Positions 27,071 to 37,300 of a DNA stretch of 64,000 bases are shown in pieces (position 1 is the stretch's first letter; each line of letters begins with the position of its first letter). The notes under the pieces are model-generated. The model ran no database searches. It saw only the letters and a list, made by a program, of their open reading frames with translations, and was not told the origin of the DNA. The DNA comes from Deefgea salmonis (GTDB lineage Bacteria; Pseudomonadota; Gammaproteobacteria; Burkholderiales; Chitinibacteraceae). The DNA lies in assembly GCF_020531905.1 (NCBI RefSeq), contig NZ_JAJAWG010000002.1, positions 310,001 to 374,000 of the forward strand, in the 5' to 3' direction. A program made the translations under genes and the position numbers.

Positions 27071-29425
27071 ATGGATCATTCCGCACACAACAAAATTGTT
27101 TCTTTTATTTGGTCGATTGCCGACGACTGTCTGCGTGATGTATTTGTGCGTGGTAAATACCGTGATGTGATCTTGCCGATGTTTGTTTTGCGTCGTTTGG
27201 ATTGTTTGCTAGAGCCAAGCAAAGCTGTCGTGCTTAAAGAAGTCCACTTTCAGCGTGAAGAGGCCAATTTGATCGAGCTAGACCCACATGGTTTGCAAGA
27301 CGCTTCTGGCTATGTGTTCTACAACGTCTCGCCGTTTACGCTTAAAACCCTGCTTGGCAATCACTCGCAACTTGAAGCCAACTTGAAATATTACCTTGAT
27401 GGGTTTTCCGATAACGTGAAGGAAATCATCGAGAAATTCGATTTGCGTAATCAGATTCGCAAAATGGCGCAATCCGATGTGCTGCATGATGTGATCGAAA
27501 AATTTGTATCAGATGAAATCAATCTCAGCCCTGATGACCGCAAAGGCATGGATGGCCGCACGCAAGTTGGTTTATCCAATCTAGGTATGGGTTATGTGTT
27601 TGAAGAGCTGATTCGTAAATTTAATGAAGAAAATAACGAAGAGGCAGGTGAGCATTTCACGCCGCGTGAAGTAATCAAGCTGATGACTAATTTGGTGTTT
27701 ATCCCTGTAAAGGATCAACTGCCCAATCCGTTAACGATTTACGACCCTGCATGCGGTAGTGGCGGCATGTTGACTGAATCGCAAGATTTCATCACTGATA
27801 CCGAGGGCGAGATTAAAGCCAAGGTTGGCGTCTTTTTGTATGGCAAAGAGGTCAATCCTGAAACGTATGCCATTTGCAAATCCGACATGATGATTAAGGG
27901 TAATGACCCTGAGAACATTCTGTTCGGCTCAACGCTGGCAACGGATGATTTTGCAGGCAAGCGCTTTGACTTCATGCTGACCAATCCACCGTACGGCAAA
28001 AGCTGGAAAGGCGATCAGAAAGGGATTGTTGATGGTAAAGACGTACTTGATCCCCGTTTTCAAGTGAATTTGAGCAATTACACCGATGAGGTAAATGACT
28101 TTTATCCTGCGATACCGCGCTCATCAGACGGCCAACTGCTGTTCATGATGGAGATGGTTGGCAAGATGAAACGCTTGAGCGATTCACCGAACGGCTCGCG
28201 CATTGCATCGGTACACAATGGCTCTGCTTTGTTCACTGGCGATGCGGGTAGCGGTGAAAGCAATATTCGTCGGCATATTTTAGAAAACGATTTGCTCGAA
28301 GCCATCATTCAATTGCCGAATAATTTGTTCTACAACACGGGCATTACCACTTACGTTTGGTTGCTCTCTAACAGCAAGGCCGCTAATCGCGTAGGTAAAG
28401 TGCAGCTGATTGATGCGTCAAATCTGTACCAGAAATTGCGTAAAAATTTGGGTGAAAAGAACTGTGAATTTTCTGAAGAGCACTTAAAGCAAATCACGCA
28501 GCTTTATCTTGATATGCCCAATGACGGTATTTCTAAGGTGTTTAATAACCGAGATTTTGGCTATTACAAAGTCACGGTTGAGCACCCGTTGCGCTTAGCT
28601 GCGCAATTTACCCCTGAACGTATTGCCACTTTGCGCTATACGGCGGGGATGCAAGACATGATGGAATGGGTGTATACCAAGTATGGTGATGAGGTCTATC
28701 ACGATCTGAAATCACACACCGAAGCCATCGAAGACCATATCGAGCGCGAAGAGCTAGCCTTGTCGCCTAAAAATCGTAAAGAACTCTTGAGCGAAAATAC
28801 TTGGTTGGTGCAACGCGAAATCATGCAACGCGCCCAGCAATTAGCAGAATCAATTGGCAATGCCGAACACCTCGATTTCAATGTATTTGAGCAAATCTTC
28901 GATCAAGTCGCCAAGGGCTTAGGTTTGAAGTTGGCAAACAATGAGCGTAAACAAATCTTGAACGCGATGAGCTGGCGTGATGAACGTGCCGCCAAGGTGA
29001 TCAAGAAAGTTCACAAGCTCAATGCCGCCAAGCAGAAAGAGCTGCTTACTGAGCTGGCAACCACTGCCGATAAGTTGGTCGATTACGGTTACTGGCCGAC
29101 AAAGAAATCTGGCGAATATATTGAATACGAAACCGACAGCGAGCTACGCGACACCGAAAACATACCGCTGGATCGCGATAAAACGCGCCATGCCCATGAC
29201 GTAATTCATGCTTACTTTATTCAAGAAGTGCGTCCGCATGTGGATGAGGCATGGTTGGCGATTGATAAGACCGTGATTGGCTACGAGATTAGTTTTAATA
29301 AATACTTCTACCAGCACAAACCGCTCCGCAGTCTTGCCGATGTCACGCAAGAAATTCTCGACTTAGAAAAAGAAACTGATGGCTTGCTCAAAGCTTTGGT
29401 GAGTTTTGTGGGAGTGGCGCAATAA
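27071..29425 (+). CDS. hsdM: Type I restriction-modification methyltransferase subunit HsdM
   Basis: This 784-residue N6-adenine methyltransferase has a helical N-terminal domain, the SAM motif DPACGSGGML near residue 227 and the catalytic TNPPYGKSW near residue 305. A C-terminal extension of about 250 residues goes beyond the classical HsdM length and is helical and charged; similar long HsdM proteins occur next to DUF1016 genes. Its stop TAATG overlaps the next start. It would methylate host DNA as part of the complex with HsdS. Confidence 0.93.
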   Translation: MDHSAHNKIVSFIWSIADDCLRDVFVRGKYRDVILPMFVLRRLDCLLEPSKAVVLKEVHFQREEANLIELDPHGLQDASGYVFYNVSPFTLKTLLGNHSQLEANLKYYLDGFSDNVKEIIEKFDLRNQIRKMAQSDVLHDVIEKFVSDEINLSPDDRKGMDGRTQVGLSNLGMGYVFEELIRKFNEENNEEAGEHFTPREVIKLMTNLVFIPVKDQLPNPLTIYDPACGSGGMLTESQDFITDTEGEIKAKVGVFLYGKEVNPETYAICKSDMMIKGNDPENILFGSTLATDDFAGKRFDFMLTNPPYGKSWKGDQKGIVDGKDVLDPRFQVNLSNYTDEVNDFYPAIPRSSDGQLLFMMEMVGKMKRLSDSPNGSRIASVHNGSALFTGDAGSGESNIRRHILENDLLEAIIQLPNNLFYNTGITTYVWLLSNSKAANRVGKVQLIDASNLYQKLRKNLGEKNCEFSEEHLKQITQLYLDMPNDGISKVFNNRDFGYYKVTVEHPLRLAAQFTPERIATLRYTAGMQDMMEWVYTKYGDEVYHDLKSHTEAIEDHIEREELALSPKNRKELLSENTWLVQREIMQRAQQLAESIGNAEHLDFNVFEQIFDQVAKGLGLKLANNERKQILNAMSWRDERAAKVIKKVHKLNAAKQKELLTELATTADKLVDYGYWPTKKSGEYIEYETDSELRDTENIPLDRDKTRHAHDVIHAYFIQEVRPHVDEAWLAIDKTVIGYEISFNKYFYQHKPLRSLADVTQEILDLEKETDGLLKALVSFVGVAQ

Positions 29426-30519
29426 TGAAAGACCAGCATCCCCAAGCTTCTGGCTCACTGGACGATTTGCTGCTGGCGCTCAGTGAATCACATACCCAAT
29501 TGCAACAGCAGGCCGCCCGTTCCGTTGACCTTGCCTTGGTGGCGCGAAACTGGATTTTTGGTTGGCACATTGTGGAGTTTGAGCACGGTGCAGCGGGTCG
29601 CGTTGAAATGTATGGCAAACGCCTGCTGGATGATTTAGCCCAAAAACTAACCGAAAAGCTGGGTGCGGGTTTCTCCAAACGCACGCTGGAACAATGCCGT
29701 CGTTTTTATCTGAATTACCGCGACATTGCGCAGACACTGTCTGCGCAATCTTTGCCAGCATCGCCAGCCGATACGGTCGCAATCGCCACGCTGCTCGGGC
29801 GGTTTCGCCTTGGCTGGTCGCACTATGTCGCACTGCTCACGCTCAAAAATGCGGATGAACGCCGATTTTACGAAATCGAAGCCATCAATAACAGTTGGGG
29901 CGTGCGTGAACTACAGCGTCAAATGGCTTCATTACTGTACGAGCGTTTGGCCTTAAGCCGCAATCCCACCGAAGTGAAAGCACTGGCACAAGAAGGCCAT
30001 GTCATCACCAAGGCGGCTGATGTACTCAAAAACCCCTATGTGCTGGAGTTTCTCAATCTACCCGAGCACCATGCCTACTCAGAGCATGAGTTGGAAACGG
30101 CCATCATCGACCAATTGCAACTTTTCCTGCTGGAATTGGGCAAAGGTTTTTTATTCGAAGCACGGCAAAAGCGTTTCACTTTCGAAGACGATCATTTTTA
30201 CGTCGATCTGGTGTTCTATAACCGCCTGCTGCGCTGCTATGTATTGATTGATCTGAAACGGGACAAGCTGACCCATCAGGATTTGGGGCAGATGCAAATG
30301 TATGTGAATTACTTTGACCGCTTTGTGAAGCGCGACGATGAAAACGCCACCATCGGCATTATTTTGTGCAAACAGAAAAATGACGCTTTGGTTGAAATCA
30401 CCCTGCCCAAAGATGCCAATATTCACGCCTCTGAATATCAGCTGTACTTGCCGAGCAAAGAAGAATTGCAACAGCGCCTCAATCAATGGGGCACGTTGAC
30501 GAATGAGGAAGAGGCATGA
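29425..30519 (+). CDS. DUF1016 / YhcG-family PD-(D/E)XK protein
   Basis: This 364-residue protein has the DUF1016 N-terminal domain (ARNWIFGWHIVEFEH, GFSKRTLEQCRRFY, RLGWSHYVALLTL) and the C-terminal nuclease-like domain with FYVDLVFYNRLLRCYVLIDLK, in which D and DLK occupy the catalytic positions. It is commonly found inserted between hsdM and hsdS, as here. Its role in restriction is not settled. It overlaps hsdM by one base and the next small ORF by four. Confidence 0.9.
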   Translation: MKDQHPQASGSLDDLLLALSESHTQLQQQAARSVDLALVARNWIFGWHIVEFEHGAAGRVEMYGKRLLDDLAQKLTEKLGAGFSKRTLEQCRRFYLNYRDIAQTLSAQSLPASPADTVAIATLLGRFRLGWSHYVALLTLKNADERRFYEIEAINNSWGVRELQRQMASLLYERLALSRNPTEVKALAQEGHVITKAADVLKNPYVLEFLNLPEHHAYSEHELETAIIDQLQLFLLELGKGFLFEARQKRFTFEDDHFYVDLVFYNRLLRCYVLIDLKRDKLTHQDLGQMQMYVNYFDRFVKRDDENATIGIILCKQKNDALVEITLPKDANIHASEYQLYLPSKEELQQRLNQWGTLTNEEEA

Positions 30520-30773
30520 TGAACCGCGCCGCATTTGGGCAGAGCCTGCCTTTCAATGCAGTTGTTGCAAATTTTGCAATAACTGCCGTCTTTAGCAATC
30601 ATCAGTCTCGTATCATTCGCCTTGCTGCAACCGTTGCAGATTTTGCAACGGTTGGCGTAGAGCGCCGCAGTAGGGTATTTCAAGCTGGAAGAGTGATGAT
30701 TGATTCTTATGGGTATTTCCATCTAGCCATTGCTAATAAATGGCTACAATCCTATACCCGTGAGGTGGCTTAA
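30516..30773 (+). CDS. Small coupled ORF between DUF1016 and hsdS
   Basis: This 85-residue frame starts on the ATGA overlap with DUF1016 and ends on the TAATG overlap with hsdS, so ribosomes would pass through it. The DNA holds two related units reading TTGCAAATTTTGCAA and TTGCAGATTTTGCAA. I do not recognise the protein. It may be a small functional protein or a remnant that keeps translation going. The antisense frame here has CKIC pairs but no ribosome site. Confidence 0.45.
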   Translation: MMNRAAFGQSLPFNAVVANFAITAVFSNHQSRIIRLAATVADFATVGVERRSRVFQAGRVMIDSYGYFHLAIANKWLQSYTREVA

Positions 30774-32077
30774 TGTTGCACTATGAACTTTATAAGCCGA
30801 GTGGCGTTGAATGGATGGGGAGCGTGCCATCGCATTGGGAGGTGTTGCCCTTGCGTGCAGTAACTACTCTAAAGTCTGATCGTAATCGGCCAGACTTACC
30901 TGTTTTATCGGTCTACCGAGAATACGGCGTTATTCTCAAAGACTCTCGCGACGACAACCATAATGCGACATCGTTAGATACCAGCAATTACAAAGTGGTA
31001 AATGAAGGTGATTTGGTCGTTAATAAGATGAAAGCTTGGCAGGGTTCGATGGGGGTAAGCCCTCATCGAGGAATTGTCAGCCCTGCGTACATCACTTGTT
31101 CAACAGATGCTGATCGTGTCCAGCCAACTTATCTTCACTATCTACTGAGATCATCACCATTGATTGGTGTGTATAACGCATTGTCTTATGGTGTGCGGGT
31201 TGGTCAATGGGATATGCATTATGAAGATTTTAAGCAAATCCCTATTCCGTTACCTCCTCGCGTAGAGCAGACTCGAATCGTTAGTTTTCTCGACAAAAAA
31301 ACCGCTGAAATCGACACGGCGATTGCCATGAAGCAACGTTTGATTGAACTGTTGCAAGAGCAAAAAAGCATCCTCATCAATCAAGCAGTCACCCGTGGCC
31401 TCAATCCTGACGTAACTATGCGCGATAGTGGTGTCGAGTGGATCGGGCAGATTCCTGCAAATTGGCAAACAATTCCGCTTAAATATGTTTCATCGGTTCA
31501 AAGTGGTGTGACTTTGGGGAAGAGTTATTCTCAATTGAATGGTATTAAATCTTATCCTTATTTGCGCGTTGCAAATGTTCAGAATGGGTTTTTAGATTTG
31601 TCAGATATTGCTGAAATTAACTTGCCAGTCAGACACGCAAAAAATTACTTTCTAAAAGCAGAGGATATTCTTGTTACTGAGGGGGGCGACATCGACAAAC
31701 TTGGCAGAGGCGCTTGCTGGTATGGTGAAATCGAGGAGTGTTTGCATCAAAATCACGTTTTTGCAATCCGAATTATTCGAACTGTATTACCCGAGTTTGT
31801 TAGTCTGATTACTGGTGTTGCCTATGCAAGGCAATATTTCACAACCACTGCAAATAAGACTACGAATTTAGCATCGACCAATAAAACAAAATTGGGAAAC
31901 CTACCTTTGCTTGTTCCTCCGATTGATGAACAAAAAAACATTCTGAGTCATTGTGAAAATCTTCGTGCTCAATTTGATGTTTTGCTTGGTGGTGTGGCAA
32001 AGGAAATCGCTGTATTGAAAGAGATGAAAAGCACTCTGATTGCAGAGTCAGTTACTGGGAAATTAAGGATTTCATGA
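30773..32077 (+). CDS. hsdS: Type I restriction-modification specificity subunit HsdS
   Basis: This 434-residue protein has the two-repeat layout of HsdS. The first half begins SGVEWMGSVPSHWEVLPLR and ends IPIPLPPRVEQTRIVSFLDKK with a helical spacer AMKQRLIELLQEQK. The second begins SGVEWIGQIPANWQTIPLK and ends LLVPPIDEQKNILSHC with another helix. Each half has one target-recognition domain, so a bipartite site is expected; the bases cannot be predicted here. Confidence 0.93.
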   Translation: MLHYELYKPSGVEWMGSVPSHWEVLPLRAVTTLKSDRNRPDLPVLSVYREYGVILKDSRDDNHNATSLDTSNYKVVNEGDLVVNKMKAWQGSMGVSPHRGIVSPAYITCSTDADRVQPTYLHYLLRSSPLIGVYNALSYGVRVGQWDMHYEDFKQIPIPLPPRVEQTRIVSFLDKKTAEIDTAIAMKQRLIELLQEQKSILINQAVTRGLNPDVTMRDSGVEWIGQIPANWQTIPLKYVSSVQSGVTLGKSYSQLNGIKSYPYLRVANVQNGFLDLSDIAEINLPVRHAKNYFLKAEDILVTEGGDIDKLGRGACWYGEIEECLHQNHVFAIRIIRTVLPEFVSLITGVAYARQYFTTTANKTTNLASTNKTKLGNLPLLVPPIDEQKNILSHCENLRAQFDVLLGGVAKEIAVLKEMKSTLIAESVTGKLRIS

Positions 32078-32080
32078 CCA

Positions 32081-32521
32081 ATGTTTTCCGAAACTAATAA
32101 TCAGGCTTCGCCCTTGGATGGTTTTAATGCTGAGTCAGTTGTTGCTCATCTGCGAGCCAACTTATCTACTGAAGTCATCGGCATTTACGCCTTTGGCAGC
32201 CGCGTTCAAGGCACAGCGAACGCACACAGTGATTTGGACTTGGCGGTGCTGGTTGCGGGTTACGTTGACCCATTGCTGCTATGGCGCTTGGCGGGGGAAT
32301 TGGCCGAACTGGTTGGCTGTGCGGTGGATTTGCTCGATTTACGTGCTGCGAGCACGGTGATGCAATATCAAGTGCTCACCACAGGGCGGCGCTTGTGGGG
32401 CGTTGAACCAGCGGCGGGTTTGTTTGAGTGTTATGTACTGAGCGAAAAAACCGCGCTAGATACCGCACGCAGCGGTTTGCTGGCCGATATTAGTCAACAA
32501 GGGAGCGTGTATGGCCGATGA
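32081..32521 (+). CDS. mntA: MntA-type nucleotidyltransferase antitoxin
   Basis: This 146-residue protein has the minimal nucleotidyltransferase motif YAFGSRVQGTANAHSDLDLA, with GS and DxD. In type VII toxin-antitoxin systems MntA adds nucleotides to the HepT toxin and blocks it. It lies three bases after hsdS and overlaps hepT by 11 bases. I name it by motif and partner. Confidence 0.85.
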   Translation: MFSETNNQASPLDGFNAESVVAHLRANLSTEVIGIYAFGSRVQGTANAHSDLDLAVLVAGYVDPLLLWRLAGELAELVGCAVDLLDLRAASTVMQYQVLTTGRRLWGVEPAAGLFECYVLSEKTALDTARSGLLADISQQGSVYGR

Positions 32522-32939
32522 TGTGCTGATTAATAAGGCGGCAACGATTGAGCGTTGCGTGGCAAGAGCGCGTGAAGAGTACGCCGCAGCCAGTGATTTT
32601 GCGACCGACTTTAGCCGCCAAGATGCCGCAATTTTGAATATTCAACGCGCCTGCGAAGCCGCGCTGGATATGGGGCAACATCTGATTCGCCGCGAACGCC
32701 TCGGCGTACCGCAAAGCGCCCGCGATGTGTTTGCGCTGCTGGCGCAAGCCGATTGGATTGCCAAGCCATTGGCCGATGCGCTGAAGCATATGGTCGGCTT
32801 TCGCAACATCGCCGTGCATGACTATCAAAGCTTGCTCCTGCCCATCACCGTGAGCGTGATCACCGAGCATTTGGATGAATTTTTGCAATACAGCACCGCA
32901 ATCTTGAAACGTGATGGAAATATCAATGCAGAGTCCTGA
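32511..32939 (+). CDS. hepT: HepT-type HEPN RNase toxin
   Basis: This 142-residue helical protein has the HEPN RNase motif GFRNIAVHDY (R-x4-H). Together with the upstream MNT gene it forms a type VII pair, which cuts RNA when released from inhibition. It sits inside the restriction operon between hsdS and hsdR. Confidence 0.85.
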   Translation: MADDVLINKAATIERCVARAREEYAAASDFATDFSRQDAAILNIQRACEAALDMGQHLIRRERLGVPQSARDVFALLAQADWIAKPLADALKHMVGFRNIAVHDYQSLLLPITVSVITEHLDEFLQYSTAILKRDGNINAES

Positions 32940-33666
32940 ACTGATTCACGGCAAAATTAAAGGTGCTGTTGATTATAAAATCTACTGCGATGAAAGTTGC
33001 CACTTACAGCACGATGGTAGCAATGTCATGGTCTTGGGGGCATTGCGTTGTGATGCGTCGCAGGTTGAGCGAATTGTTCGCGAAATCAAAGCGCTGCGCA
33101 TCGCTCATGGCTATCAAACTGAGTTGAAATGGACGAAGTTGCTGGCCAAGCAATGGCCGTTTTATAAGGCTTTGCTGGATTTGTTGCTCACTGAACCCGC
33201 CCTCAATTTCAAGGCGACGGTTGTCCTTAATAAAAACCTACTTAATCACGATCAATATAATTCTGGTTCGCATGGTACGTTTTATTACAAAATGGCGTAC
33301 TATTCCTTGCGTGATTTTCTGATTCCTAGTAATTCGTATCGAATCTATCTTGATTATATGGATACCTTGGGCGCGACCAAAGCGCGCGAATTATCAAACG
33401 TGCTTCACAATCAAATGCGCGGTGCTGTACATGTTGATGTGCAAATCATTCGCTCGCATGAATCCCAATTGATTCAACTTTGTGATTTGTTGATTGGCGC
33501 TGTAGCCTATTCCAATCGAGACGATTTGGAGCGGACGGGAACGGTCAAAGTTGCAATCGTAGATTATTTGCAGCAGCAAATTTGTCGAAAATTGAATGTG
33601 GGAACCCCTCCTTGGGAAGAGAAATTTAACATTTTCATGTTTAGTCCAAGGAGCAATGCATGCTGA
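32926..33666 (+). CDS. DUF3800 family protein
   Basis: This 246-residue protein has the RNase H-like DUF3800 layout: YCDESCHLQHD at the start with the catalytic-type DE, RIYLDYMDTLG in the middle and LIQLCDLLIGAVAY with the final aspartate. DUF3800 proteins are frequent in defence islands; their activity is not well known. I use the ATG at 32926, which has GGAAA seven bases upstream; an ATG at 32914 is also possible. It overlaps hepT by 14 bases and the next gene by seven. Confidence 0.8.
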   Translation: MQSPELIHGKIKGAVDYKIYCDESCHLQHDGSNVMVLGALRCDASQVERIVREIKALRIAHGYQTELKWTKLLAKQWPFYKALLDLLLTEPALNFKATVVLNKNLLNHDQYNSGSHGTFYYKMAYYSLRDFLIPSNSYRIYLDYMDTLGATKARELSNVLHNQMRGAVHVDVQIIRSHESQLIQLCDLLIGAVAYSNRDDLERTGTVKVAIVDYLQQQICRKLNVGTPPWEEKFNIFMFSPRSNAC

Positions 33667-34202
33667 GTGCACCACTCAATCTTGGTCAAGTCGAAGCAAC
33701 GCAAATTTGTGAATTTTTGTACCAATTGTTCCATCGAGATTTTGTTGCTTGTAGAACAATGTTGAACAGAACAATTTATATTGATCCGCAAAGCCAGCGG
33801 CAGGATGAAGGTAAAGAAAATACATTTTGGCATTTAATTACGCGGGATCACGAGCGGCAAGTTCGTGTGGATGGCCGTTATCAGACGGTTAAAGAACGCT
33901 TAACTGACTATCGACGAGCAGAGCGAATTGAATGGGTCAAGCAAATTATTGCTAATCACACCGATCCAGCAGTACGAATTTTTTATCACCAAGAAACTAA
34001 TCAAAAACGTAATATTCGTTTGTATTTATGGGCTTACGAGAATGATTTTGTGGTGATTTTGCAGAAGCTTGGTAGGAGTAGTTCGTTTCTGGTAACGAGT
34101 TTCTACGTTGACCACCATTCGAAACGGGCAGACTATGAGCAACGTTTTGCACGCTACCAAGCAGGTACAGCGCAAGAGTTACATGGATGTGAATGGTTTT
34201 GA
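33660..34202 (+). CDS. Unrecognised protein, possibly a BECR-fold RNase
   Basis: This 180-residue protein overlaps the DUF3800 stop and has an AAGGAG site. Its middle reads ENTFWHLITRDHE, followed by basic segments and a C-terminal VILQKLGRSSSFLVTSFYVDH, a strand-and-basic-residue pattern seen in phage-type barnase/EndoU/colicin/RelE (BECR) nucleases. That reading is inference. A hairpin at 34215-34238 follows. Confidence 0.5.
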   Translation: MLSAPLNLGQVEATQICEFLYQLFHRDFVACRTMLNRTIYIDPQSQRQDEGKENTFWHLITRDHERQVRVDGRYQTVKERLTDYRRAERIEWVKQIIANHTDPAVRIFYHQETNQKRNIRLYLWAYENDFVVILQKLGRSSSFLVTSFYVDHHSKRADYEQRFARYQAGTAQELHGCEWF

Positions 34203-34214
34203 CAATTGAAATGC

Positions 34215-34238
34215 AAACGCCACCCGAAGGTGGCGTTT
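34215..34238 (+). terminator. Hairpin between the possible RNase gene and hsdR
   Basis: AAACGCCACC and GGTGGCGTTT form a 10-bp stem with a CGAA loop. The T-run is only three bases, so it may be a weak terminator or an RNA processing signal. A second, less perfect structure with GTCGCC/GGTGAGCGAC lies at 34248-34312. hsdR may therefore have its own promoter. Confidence 0.5.
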
Positions 34239-34381
34239 ACTGGAATAGTGGTCGCCTATTATAGGCCGGGCGATACGGCCACCTCTTTCTACACAGTGGT
34301 AGGTGAGCGACGTGACTATAGTACGCATTGCGTACCACGACAAATTAATTATAACTATCGATAGCAGGTTTAGCACACACT

Positions 34382-37300
34382 ATGGTCAGCCAAACCAACG
34401 AAGCAGCATTAGAAAACCACCTTGAAAACGCATTAGCAAAAGACGGCTGGTGCATTGGCAATCCCGCTGATTTCAATCGGGAGTTTGCCATTGATGGCGC
34501 TGTGTTTTGGCCGTTCCTTGAAGCAACTCAACCGCAAGAGCTAGCCAAGCTAAAAGATCGACCAAACTGGCAGCGCTTGGTGTTAGAGCGCCTGAATAAG
34601 AAAATTCGCAAAGATAGCGTGTTGGCCGTGCTGAAAAAAGGGCTGGATATTGATGACGCCCATTTCGACTTGCTGTACCGCTTACCCTATAACGACCTGA
34701 ATCCAGACGTCATCGCTAATTATGCAGCGAATCGCTTTAGTGTTACGCGGCAAGTCCATTACAGCGCGACCGATACGTTCAAATCGGTTGATATGGTGCT
34801 GTTTATCAATGGCTTGGCGATTACGACTTTAGAGCTAAAAAATCCGTGGACAGGGCAAAACGTTCATCATGCGATTAAACAATATCGTACTGATCGTGAC
34901 CCGAAAGAGCCGCTATTCGAGTTTGGCCGTTGCTTAGTGCATTTCGCGCTGGATCCCGATGAGGCGTATATGTGCGCCCATTTGGCTGGCAACGACAGCA
35001 ATTTTTTGCCATTCAACAAAGGCCATAACTTTGGTAAAGGCAATCCACCAAACAAGGCTGCGGTGCTACCTGCGGGTGTTGTCGCTGAGGCTAGCGCGGT
35101 TTATCAAGCTGTGGCGGGTACGCTGGGTGGCTATAAAACGGCCTATGTTTGGCAAGATATATTGCAGCGCAAATCGCTGACCAACATCATTGAACAGTTT
35201 GCCAGGTTCACAGTTGAGAAAGACAAGAAAACCAATAAAGAGCGCAAAACCTTATTTTTCCCGCGCTATCACCAGCTCGATGTCGTGCGCCAGATATTGA
35301 ATGACAGCAAAGCTAAAGGTGTTGGTCAAAGCTATTTGATTCAGCATTCGGCAGGCTCGGGAAAATCCAATTCGCTCACATGGCTGGCTTATCAATTAGT
35401 CGAACTCTACGACATTAACGGCATCAAAAATGTGTTTGATTCGGTGGTGGTGGTGACAGACCGCCGTATTCTTGATTCTCAGTTGAAAGACAATCTCAGG
35501 CTGTTCTCTGAAACTAAAAACATCGTCGCTCATTGTGAAAGTGCCGCTGAACTCAAAGCGCATTTGGAGCTGGGTAAAAAAATCATCATTACCACTGTAC
35601 AAAAATTTCCATTCATTGTGGATGGTATTGATGACCTGACGGATCGCAGCTTTGGCGTGATTATCGACGAGGCGCATTCATCGCAATCAGGGAGCGCATC
35701 CGACAAGCTCAATATGACTTTGGGTAGTGACGATGAAGATGTACCAGAGGACACGCAGGATAAAATTTTAGCGGCAATGAAAGGCCGCAAGATGAGTCGC
35801 AACGCGAGTTACTTTGCCTTCACTGCGACGCCTAAACCAGCCACATTGGAAAAATTTGGACGGCAAGGTGTTGATGGAAAATTTTACCCATTTCATCTGT
35901 ATTCAATGAAGCAGGCTATTGAGGAAAAATTTATCCTCGATGTACTGGAAAAATATACCACTTATAACAGTTACTACGAGCTGCAAAAGTCGGTGCAAGA
36001 CAACCCATTGTTTGACACTGCCAAAGCGCAGAAGAAGCTCAAAGCCTTTGTTGAGGCCAGCCCCGATACCATTGCGGTGAAAGCCAAGATTATGGTCGAT
36101 CATTTTATGACTAAGGTTTGGCAGGCGAAAAAGCTGAAAGGCAAAGCCAAAGCAATGGTCGTGACGCGCAATATCGAGTGCGCGATTCGCTACTTCTTTG
36201 CCATTCGTGCCGAGTTACAAGCGGCTAATGGGCCATTCAAAGCGCTGGTAGCGTTCTCTGGCGAGAAAATGATTGATGGCATCAAATACACTGAAGATAC
36301 CTTGAATGGTATCGCTGCACGTGATTTGCCTGAAGAGTTTGAAAAAGACGAATTCAAGATTTTAGTCGTTGCCAATAAGTACCTCACAGGCTTTGATGAG
36401 CCAATGCTGCACACGATGTACATCGATAAGAAGCTGCAAGGCGTTCTGGCCGTACAAGCCATTTCCCGTTTAAATCGCTGTAATTGGAAACTGGGTAAAA
36501 CCGATACCTTTGTCCTCGATTTTTATAATTCAATCGAAGACATCAAAGCCGCATTTGATCCGTTCTATACCGCCACAACGCTGTCGGAAGCGACAGATGT
36601 AAATGTGTTGCATGACATTAAGGACGCGCTCGACGACGTAGGGATTTACGACTGGAGCGAAGTCGCACTGTTTAACGAGAAGTTTTTTAATAGTGCCGAA
36701 GCTGAAGAGCTGCATCCGATTATTGATACCGTCGTGGAGCGCTTTGATGATGAGCTGGACGATGAAGAACGAATCGACTTCAAAATCAAAGCTAAGCAGT
36801 TCGTCAAAATTTACGCCCAAGTCGCCGCAATTATTCCGTTTAATAATGTGCCGTGGGAAATGCTGCACTGGTTCCTAAAATTTTTAATCCCGAAACTCAA
36901 AGTCAAAGACCCTGACCAAGATGCGCTGGATGAACTGCTCAATAGCATTGATTTGAGTTCTTACGGCTTGGAGCGCTCACGGCTGGATACGAAGATTAGT
37001 TTGGATGACGCTGAGTCCGATCTTGAGCCGCAAAATCCAAACTTGCGTGGCGCTCACATGGGCGAAGGTGAAAAAGACCCGCTCGACGCAATTATTCAAG
37101 CATTCAACGAGCGCCATTTTGCAGGCTGGGAAGCTACGCCAGAAGAACAGCGCGTGAAATTCATCAACATCGCCAAGCACGTTGTCGCTCATGCCGACTA
37201 CAAAGCACAGGTCGAAGACAATCCCGATGCACAAAATCGACAGCTAGCCTTAGAAAAACTCATCCAGCACGCCATCAGCATGGAACGCCGACGCGAGCTA

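Noticed and set aside
30483-30722. Antisense frame with CKIC and CxxC pairs
   Set aside because: The cysteines arise from the TTGCAAATTTTGCAA units read backwards. It has no ribosome site and is opposite to a tight operon.
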